Positions 10,702-20,900 of a stretch of 64,000 bases of DNA are shown here, piece after piece; position 1 is the stretch's first letter; every line of letters starts with the position of its first letter. This DNA comes from Branchiostoma floridae (lineage: Eukaryota; Chordata; Leptocardii; Amphioxiformes; Branchiostomatidae). The translations under genes were made by a program, and so were the position numbers. The stretch spans positions 4,260,907-4,324,906 of the forward strand of contig NC_049987.1 in NCBI RefSeq assembly GCF_000003815.2. Reading direction: 5' to 3'. The notes beneath the pieces are model-generated. The model was not told the DNA's origin. It saw nothing but the letters and a program-made list of their open reading frames with translations, and did no database searches.

Positions 10702-11860
10702 TTTATTCAGTGCACCAAATCCAAATCCAAAGTGCACAACAGGATAGATAATACCCTCTTTGCTTTAAGAAGTAAGTGAAATACTATACCATTTGGCTCG
10801 CCCCTGAGGCGTCGCCAAAAACCAATACAATTGTAGTATGTGAACTGATGCATTTCTTGGGTGGGTAGAACAGTTTTATCATATCATGCAAGGAAAATAG
10901 TGAAGGAGCACTGATGATTGGAACCTGAATGCTTCCACCTGTACCACATTGCACACAGCCGTAACATGTTCGAGCTGCCTAATTGAAGTACCCATATCAT
11001 AATAAAAGTCTTAGAATATTTCAGAAGGCAACAAACTACATTGAAAATTCACTTGTTGTATAACTTAATAGTTACCACACAAGTATGTACAAGCACACAA
11101 ACAGACACACATTCTATATAGTACTAAATTTAGTACAAGTGTACTTTACACAGTCTCAACTCTCAAAGGTAAAATTCACCCTAGCATGACTGGAACTTGT
11201 ATTGCACACACAAATAAGCAGAATTGCATAGCTCTGTAACATACACTGTAGTCACATCATTTGAGATTTTAAATCATAATTTGAGTCCTAAACTTCAGGA
11301 AAGAGTGTTATTTTCCAATCGATAGTAATTTTAAGAACTAAAATACATGCTATTTCACATCATGTGATAAAGTACCCACTAGTGCCAAGTGAATCGAAAT
11401 GCATTTAGTATTCTACTAACCCCCCAATTACTCTTGAATTAAATTTGTAATGCCAGCCTATAGCTGAATACAATGTGTCTGATAAGGCCTGGCAAAAGTT
11501 AGCGTACAAGTCTTGCTATGCGTACATATTTTGCAAACAATTGGCCTTCTTGGTGTGAATATCGCCCGATTTATGCCGAAAATATGCATGATGAAGGAAG
11601 TGTCTGTACGCATAGAAAATACATGGGTAGGGTCTGCATGGGTTTAGTGAGTGTCACATTGTTGTACAAACACACGTTGCGTGTCTCACCACAAGTGAAA
11701 TTCAGCAACAAAAAAAAGTTGGCTGATTGTGTATTCACTGGTACATAATCTATTAGAAAATAACATTCTCTTCTGGAGTTTAGGACTCTTTAAATGTCTA
11801 TCAAAATATCTAGAAGCAGGGTTTAAATTTTGCATCCTATGACATGATCTGTATATGACA
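10702..11860 (-). other. Candidate 3' UTR of the SDR gene
   Basis: Stretch after the SDR stop codon on the minus strand with no other gene. An AATAAA (read on the minus strand) at 10702-10707 could be the polyadenylation signal, giving a UTR of about 1.15 kb. Inferred only from position. Confidence 0.3.
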
Positions 11861-11960
11861 TCATGACTTGAGTCCGACCATCCTCTCACTGATGTCCCAG
11901 AGTCTGGCAGCTGCCTCGTCATCCATGCCTGCTGCTGATGTCTCCTTGGGCACGCAATCA
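11861..11960 (-). CDS. SDR last exon
   Basis: On the minus strand follows CCCCTGTGCAG. Encodes [20 protein letters not shown] and [12 protein letters not shown], then TGA. This is the usual RDH tail (Y-F-S-D-C ... A--LW--SE). Its phase fits the exon 5.7 kb away at 17707, across the LINE. Confidence 0.85.
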
Positions 11961-14900
11961 CTGCACAGGGGAGTCAAATATATCGGTCACTTGTTTTGTG
12001 TTTTACTTTGGCAGGAACTTTGCATGTACATGAATATCACCACTACGTCAATACGAACAAGTGACTGTAGGTAATATACTCTGTGGCGTATTTATTGTTT
12101 CTGCCGCATCAGTTGCAACAATATATATTATGCCGATGATATGGACAGTCCCAGACAGACAAATAACGACAAACAGGAAGGAAAACAAAGCCCTGACATT
12201 ACTGATAGCTTACCAGGACAAAGTATGTATTTGTTTATCATAACTGGCACTGACCAATGCAATGTGCTAGGAAGCCAGAGTCTAAATCTGTTAAGGGATT
12301 CCTCTACCGTGACAGCTGTTCTCACATAACCCCATATCTACATTACGCAACATCTGCTTGGCAATATCCAATTACCACAACGCCTATGACGCTAAAATAA
12401 CGCAGACCTCGACCAATAAACCGAGTGACATACATTTGTAGGGGTGATACAGATTATAGTGAATGTGAATGAAGACCTTTATTGTACAATTTTGCCCAAC
12501 CGGGCTAAGTACAGGTCACAACAAATCAGGATATATACATACATAAAAGTGTCACAAATCTAGTCTAACACAAAAGTTCGGCTTCTTCTCGCTTCTTGGT
12601 AATAGTGAAAATGTAGGACTGTATGGGTTTCGCTATTGTCGGTTTGTCAAAACGCATGAGAAATATAAACTTGTCAGTGCTACTCATGTGTCTAAAATGA
12701 GGGAATCTACTTTCTATATAACTAAATAGAGTATTTCTATCATTCGCATACATATCGCAATCAACAGTGAAGTGCACTTCATCTTCTACCATGTTTGAGG
12801 TACAAAATTGGCAGATTCTTTGTTCTAGAGGAGTGCGGCTGTGCCTTCCCGATTCAATTCGCAGTCGGTGGCAACTGATTCTTAGTTTGGCAATGGTAGT
12901 TCTATGCCGAATGTTTGTGATTTTCAAATACTGCTCTTCATTGTATGTGGATTTCAGTAGTCTGTACGATCGGAGTTTGTTTTTCGCACGTAAACCTTTA
13001 TTATCATTATGAATGTTGGTTAGAAAATTCTGGAAATAAATATCATTCAGTCGTTGGTGGATTGCAGAAATTAGGTGGGATATGTTTGGATCTGTTGACT
13101 TACGGGCTTGCCAAACAAAAGGGTAACCACACTCCTCCAAAGTTTTGCGAACACCAGATGCCCAACATTTGGTACCTGATGAATCTAGATTAAGCTGACA
13201 TAAGAGAGCGTCTGCCTGCAGACTCTCAGCTGGCACATTCTGTTGAATTCTAATGAAATATTTGATGGCGTTTAGGGAGGCTTCCAGTTGGATAGGATAC
13301 CTCCCTAATTCAGCGCGTACAGCAAGGTTAGATGCAGTTTTCGGAACATTAAGTGAGTGTTTACAAAATTTCAAGTGCACTGTTTCAATAGGACAAGATA
13401 TAGGACTTTTGAATGAGCTCCAAATTTCAGATCCATATAACAAAATAGGTTTAACACAAGTGTCGAAGAGTTTGTTTTTAACTGATAATGGTGCGTCTGC
13501 TTTGTCTAATGATTGTCTAATTCCAAATAGAGCTTTCAATCCCTTGCTGTATAAGTATTTGCTGTTGGCTTTGAATGTGCCAGCTGAGGATACAACAATA
13601 CCTAGATAACAATAAGATGTTACTATTTCTAAATCATTATTATCAAACAAGAAACTACAATCTTTCGGTAAGCGGCCTCCCTTTGTAAATACAATAACCT
13701 TTGTCTTTTTCAGGTTAACCTTCAGCTTCCATGATTTACAATATTGTTCTAGTCTAAGTAGGGAGGACTGTAAGCCTTGTTGGGATTCTGAGAAGATAAC
13801 CAAGTCATCGGCATATAAAAGACATGGCACTTTCATGTTGTACAGAATAGGAGAATTGCTAGAAAAGTTATCAAATTCAGATACTATATCACTAATGAAC
13901 AAATTAAACAATGTTGGACTCAGATTACAGCCTTGTCGAACCCCGCAGTTAGTTACAAATGTTTCGGTAAGACGATTGTTGGTTTTGATACAGTTATTAG
14001 TTTTGGAATACATGTCTTTTATGGTCGATAGGAAGTTTCCTCCTATTCCAAGATTATTTAATTTGAACAGGAGACCCTCTCGCCAAACAGAGTCGAAAGC
14101 TTTGCTAAAATCAACAAAGCATGCGTAAAGACGTGAATTTTGACTGAGATATTTGCTTACTAAAGTAGTTAATACGAAAAGATTATCAGACGTCCTATAG
14201 TTTTTTCTAAAACCGGCCTGTTGAGGTTTAAAAAGGCTGTTCTGTTCCGCATAGTTCACAAGACGAGTATTCAAAATGGACGAGAATAATTTCCCCAGAC
14301 AACTCATAATGGAGATACCCCGATAGTTGTCTGGGACTGAGGTATCACCTGACTTGTGTATTGGTACTATATGACTAAGTGACCATTCTTTGGGAAAGTA
14401 TCCGTTTTGCAAACATGAATTGAAGAGATGAAGCAGTGTTTTTTGTAGGATTGGTTTACCACACTTCAGCATTTCATTTGTAATCATATCACTACCACTA
14501 GATTTGCTGTTTTTTAGTTTGGAGATGGCTATATCCAGTTCCTTAGCTGATATCAGAGAGTCCAAAAAGGAATTCTCTGTAGGAGGGAGAGGGGAGGGAA
14601 AATGAGTTTGAACATTTGTTGAGTTATTAGTTGAAGTTTCTGAGTCACTGATGGAAGATTTGTCTATTCTATTAAAATGTCTTAACCACGCCTCATCCGT
14701 TATTTGAGAACTTGGCTCTTGTGTTTTCTCTGACTTCAGTTTCTTCAATAAGTTCCAAAAACGCGTTTGGGTTTTCTTCCCTCAAAGAGGACAGTTGGTT
14801 AACGATTTGTTGATGAAAGTCTCGTTTCTTTTTTTTTAATAGTTTTCTATATTCTTTTTTCCTTTTAAAAAACCTTCCTCTCACGTCTGAGTTCTGTGGA

Positions 14901-17900
14901 TTTTTCTCGAGTAAAGATGCCAGATTTTTTAGCTCCCGTTTCATTTCACAACAGCTTTTGTCAAACCATTTCTTGTTTTTTATTTTCCTTGGCCGTTTTC
15001 TATTAATCTTTAAACACAATGATTTGTAACCGACATCTCTTAATACTGAGCTGAGATCCGAGACGTAGAATATACGCCTGGGGTCAAAAATGACCCCATA
15101 CGGTCGGATGAGGGTTAAGTCTATCTATAATGTGTGGTTGGCTGAGGGATTGAAAAAACTTTTGTGCAGAGGTTTCATTCCAATGGAATCTTTTAGAGAG
15201 AGGTTTGCTGTTTCCACTTATCTGTTTCTCTTTGGCAGGGTGATTTGAGGATTTTGTACGTAAGACAACAGATAACATGCAGTGATCAGAGAATGTGGTT
15301 AGGGGGTTAACTCGAAAAAATAAAATGTGTTCTAGAAGCGGTTGGTTGCATATTACATAATCAACAGTGCTGCTACCGTTTGGCTGATGACACGTGAATT
15401 TTCCTTGTAGATCACCGGCTATTCTGCCGTTAAGAATTTTAAGATTTCCTTGAATACATAAATCAGCCACAAATCTGCCAAACTTGTTGGGGGGAGCTTG
15501 ATCCATGTGTTGTCTATCTAATGTAATGGTTGAGAAGTTATTCGGGTGATTATCACAGAAAGTGTCATCTTCAACGAAATCTTGTAAATTTCCTAGACGA
15601 GAATTTAGGTCACCGCCTAGTAGGATGAAACCCTGAGAACTGTATTTACATATCTCTTCCTCTAAAATTTCTATTACATGGTTTTCTGTGTGTTTGTGCG
15701 TTGTGGATGCACTAGGACTGATATAAACTGAACAAATAAAAAGATCTTTGTCTAATCCTAGTAATTTGCGATCTATCTGAACCCAAAGCAAATCTGTTGA
15801 TTTTGATGGTAATTTTTTAACAAAAGCTTTGTATTGTTCTTTGAAAAAGAAAATGATGCCCCCTGATGAGCGTTTTGCTCGTTTACTCTTCTTTCTATGC
15901 AGTTGAAAAGAACTGTAGTTTGGTATGTTAATTTTTGTTTTTTCAGTACTCCACGTTTCCAGAAGCGAGATAAAGTCAAATTTGTCAATTTTATACAAGA
16001 AATCTAAATCCTCTAATTTTGAACCCAGCCCGTGGACATTCCAGAAACAAAAGTTCATGTTGCCTCCAGAAAATGCTTTCATATCCAAGGATGAGTTAAA
16101 TGAAATGGGAAAAAGAAGAAAAAATTGTGTCTTTACGGTCCGATCCACAATGTCTCACAGGACCTTACTAGCTTTAACATGAGAATTTGAGGTAAGCTTA
16201 GATAAATGTAAACTAAGTAAACAATCAATCAAAATTGATCAACAACAACTACAACAACAAAAAATACATATATGTATGTCTAAATCATTTTGTATATTTC
16301 TTAAACTAAAAATGACTACCAACGTAACTAAATACTAGTATCACTGTGTATCTACAAATAGCTTAGCTTTGACTAATGCAGTAGTCTCGGATACAGTCTT
16401 TCTAATCGAAATGTACAGACTGTATGACTAAGTATAGAAGTCCTACCACACCGGGAACATCGGAGGCCACATCATGTTAGGATGCCAGGACCAGGGCGGT
16501 GGGTTCATCCGTGGAGGCTGGGACTGGCCGGGCGGGGTAAGGACAGGAGTGTTCACCGGGGAGAATCCCCACGGGCCGGCCGGTTGGTTGAAGATGGGCG
16601 GGCCCCAGGGTCCGGAGAGACGACTTGGGATGGGTGGCGGCTGACTCCAGTGCCCTATTGGGCTTCTGGACGAGTTCACTGGATGTCCCATCGGAGCTTT
16701 AGATGAACTTGGGGCCGCGGGTCCTTGGCGAGGGGGAGGGTTACTGTTCCATGGTGTACTGGAGAAGTGTTCGAGTCTCTCTGAAGTAGGACCAGCTGAA
16801 ATGTTAGGTGGGTTATCGGCTGGTGGTCTCCTGTGCGCATTTGCATTATGTTCTCGCCCAGCATCTAGCGCATGGGTTGAAGTAGGTGATCGGTCTTGTC
16901 CTGATGTTGGGGCGGGCCCAATGTGTGATTGTTGTCCCCGATCCCGTGCTGGTTGTGTGTGTGGAGACGGGCGAGAATTGTTCCCGTGTTGAGTAGGAGG
17001 GGCACTAGTCTTATCAGTCGGTACTCCGATCACAGCGTCTCTGTATGTCCGGTACTGAGAGCTTGGCATTGTGTTCAATGCAGGCTGGTTCTTCCTGCCC
17101 GTGTACTGACCCAGGCCTAAGAGAGGGTTGGTTGTTCGCTTGATATTAGCAGCTAGAACGCGAATTCCATTCCTGTTGATATGGTAGCCGTCCGAAGCGA
17201 ATAGAGCACTTTTAATCGCCCCTTCGTTGGCAAAGTTTGTGTTGTCAACGATATGGACGAAGCTCGTTTCATCCCCGACTACTTTCAGAAAGGAATTCAC
17301 ATCATCTCCGATACCGTGTAGGGTAGGGGCGTCTCTTGGTAGAATGGACGAAAGGACAAGACTGGTCTGTGGGTATTTGTCACGGGAGGTTTGAATGAAC
17401 TTGCGGAAGCCTTCAGACACTTTCGATGCATCTCGGATGTCCCGAATGTCATTTGTACCGACATGAGCCAAAATAACCTTAGGATCAGGCAACCTGGAGT
17501 GTTGGATATATTCGGTAACAACAGCTACCGCAAGAAAAAAATGCATCCTATAGCTCCACTGAGTGCAGACAACATGCCAAACTACATACTTATGCGGCAA
17601 ACCAAACATAGAGATACAAATGTGAACACTTATCACATCCACCAATAACAATTCTATGTCAATGGAGGTTACCCTCCTGTCACAGAGTAACAAAGGTGAC
17701 ACCTACCTGAAGTACAGACCAGTTGTGTTCTGCCATTCCTCAGCTACTGCACAACAGATAGTGGTCTGGGCTCCCTCCTCCCAGCTCTTTCCAATCATAC
17801 CAACAAATCCTTCCATGATCTTAACGGCCACCTTGGAAAGTTGTTCGCCAACTACTCCACGTATGAAGTCCTCTCGATGTCGGTTCAGTTCCGTGGTGAT

Positions 17901-20900
17901 GTGACCCCAGAACCTGTACAGAAGAATTAATTTACTGTGAATGCAGGAATGTTCGTGGTGGTTTTAAGGTTGTGGTTTTCGTGAGGACACTTCAATGCGA
18001 ACTCAAAACGCAAACATTTTTCCAATACAGTATATTACTTCAGTGTATGGTGCTACCGCGAACTGTAAACCACCGCAAAATCCCCTCGAACTTAAATGCA
18101 TTTACAGTACACTCTAATCTTGATCACAGTATCACACAGTTTTAACGCTGACAAGCTTTTCTTTTACAAATCTGCACCAAGCTGATATTATAATATTCAG
18201 AAAGATAGACAAAGACACAGGAGGCTAAACTCAAAACAAACTTCAATTTGTCACATATGTAGCTGAGAAAGAGAGAAATGTCAATAGATATTGATTATGC
18301 AGATGATGATCCCATATGCACAATTAATGAGAAAATGTGATAATTCCATAGTTGTAAATGATGGGAATTTTATACATAGAACATAATAACGCTTAGTAAA
18401 GGTGCACGTCATTAGACATAAATCATGCTAATTAGTTTGATATTTGCATGATTAATCAGGAAGCACTAAAATGGCCTTCTCTGCTACAATAAGACTGTCA
18501 TAGTGATTCTTTGGACTTGTGTCTCTTGGATAGAGAGGATGATCAACCGAGACATATCATCGAATGGAAAAATTATTATAATACTTTCACTCGAAAAGAT
18601 TCAAACCATTTGGCAAAGGTATGAGGATATTAGAAAACTGCACATGCAAAAGGCCAAACCCCTGGAGGGCAGCAATCAGACCGAAACGTCTTGACGAAAC
18701 GTCCAACCCCTGGAAGACAGGGAACAACGGACGCTAAACCGGATACTGAAGTGAAGTGAAGTGGTGAGGTCGTGGAACTCTAGTTTACCTTCTAGCCTCC
18801 TGGCAAGTTCCCTGGAGAACAGTACATTAGCCAGCTTGCTTCTGCGGTAGGATTCCCTTGAACTATAGTCCTTTTCATAGTTGATGTCGTCAAAGTCGAT
18901 GCCACTGGTAAAAGTATGTCCTAAGGAGGACACCGTGACCACCCTGCTGGGAGCAGACTTCTTCAGCAGGTCCAGGAGGAGGTTGGTGAGGAGGAAGTGG
19001 CCCAGGTGGTTCACTCCAAACTGCATCTCAAACCCGTCCTCTGTCTCCCATCTGGGGCAGGCCATCACACCTGCACATAGGGGCCATTAATATTACTGAT
19101 GATGATGATGATGATATAACAATGATAATAATAATAATAACTAAAGTTCTATATCTTAACTTAAGGCTTATCTAACTACAGTGTAATACAGTAATGTGCA
19201 GTATGGGCTAAAGTTTTTTACAATCATTGGAGGAACTTCTAATCATTGGAGGAACGTCTAAACAATTTTTAATATATTTTCATACATCTGCCAAGCAGGG
19301 ATTTTCACATGTCATTATGTATTTAACTTTGCACTTCAGGCCCATTGAGATAAAATCCTTGTGTATAAAATGACAGCCATATGTATAGAATTATGTATAA
19401 CAGAATATTTGGGACATACAATAATAAATGAAATTCGTCTTCAATTAGCTCTGGACATATGTGCAGACTTATTAACAGTCAGATGAAAGACACTGTGCAC
19501 AATGCAGAAATGACATTCACACTGGCCTTTATGATGTACAATTGTGTACATCTTAACCGGAAGCTGTTAAGGAAGATTTGTGTTATGTGTACAATCATGC
19601 ACTTTGAATGACCATACCAATGAACTGTACCTGCATTGTTAATCAGGACATCCAATCTTGGCTTGGCATCATTGATCACTTTTACGAACTGTCTCACTGA
19701 CGTCAGGGATGCCAGGTCAAGTTTGTGCACGACGACATTCTTGTTTCCCGTCTGACTGCGGATTTCTTTAGCAGCCTCCTCGGCTTTCTCCAGACTCCTG
19801 CAGGCGAGAATGACGCGGGCACCTGGAGAAGAGGTAGAGAATTGAATGAAAAATTTTTTTTTCTATTTGCTTTTGGACAGAGGAGGGCAATGTGGCACTG
19901 CACTATATGTTATATTAACAGTGCCACATACACAGTACAGACAGAAGGTAAAGGTAGCATTTTCTTTTATATCATTACGTCCCTGACTGATCATGAAGGA
20001 ACCCATTTTTACACCTGGGTGAAGTGAGGAAGGTCGTGTAAAGTGCTCTTCCCAAGAGCACAACATTGGGGCATGGTGGGTATCAAACTCGGGATCTTTA
20101 GATTCCGAGCCAAATGCTCGGATACACCACACACGATGCCACAATGAATAATTTCCATTGATACATTATTAAAACTTACCCAAGTTCTCTCCTCAGGTGT
20201 GCAAAGCTTTGTGTCTTTCATCTCAGATGCTTAGCATTAAAACATTGCAAACTGATTTTTTCAAGCTTACTTCTACACCTTAGAAGCAATTACACTTAAA
20301 TCTAAACAAAGAGGTTAGAAGTTTACATCCCCTCTCATCTAACAGAGAAGTTTTAACTGTCATTCAACATAAGACATCTGAAATTTTTGGTCGAACATCC
20401 GTCGACCTTCGTCTGGAGTGGTGATTCAATTACTCTGAGCACGTGACCTATGGACACGTGACACGTGTAAAGAATCGTAGATGCCTGGTAAGCTGTATCG
20501 GCCACGGTCTCTGTTAAGTGTTGGCTGGTGTGCTCTTATGTACCGCTTGCCATGCATCTACGATTCTTTACTCGAGTCACGTGTCCTTTAATAGGTCGCA
20601 TGTACGTGTTCAGAGTAATTGAATCACCACTCCTGATTAAGGTTCGAGGTGAGCAATTTCTTGTGTTGAATGACAGTTAAAAACTTATAGCATATACTCC
20701 TTGTGATAGATAATGTTCTTCCTCTAGGTATTAAAGGTTTTTAGGTTAGCTAAATCACGTTACTCCTTGCTGTCCATCCTTACCTCTCTCTGCCATGTCC
20801 CTGGCTGTAGCCTTGCCGATGCCCGTGTTCGCTCCCGTGATGATGACCGTCTTGCCGTCCATCCTACCCTCACTCTCACACACCCCTCCAGCTGCCCACC

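Larger units (their letters stand above)
12460..17531 (-). mobile_element. Nearly full-length APE-type LINE inside the SDR intron
   Basis: Order on the minus strand: ORF1 (17531-16443) with an SGNH-esterase-like domain and a Pro-rich tail, an apurinic-type endonuclease frame (16148-15084), a short linking frame (15019-14693) and the reverse transcriptase frame (14748-12565). The 3' end carries AATAAAGGTCTTCATTCAC and a CATTCA-type tail near 12460. ORF1 starts after the catalytic GDS block, so the copy is 5' truncated. ORF2 is broken at least twice, so it cannot move on its own. Clade is CR1/jockey/I-like; exact placement needs a tree. Confidence 0.88.

Noticed and set aside
18679-18715. GAAACGTC twice in a short stretch, suggesting a hammerhead
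   Set aside because: No CUGANGA and no stem II before either copy. At most a fragment of a Penelope-type end.
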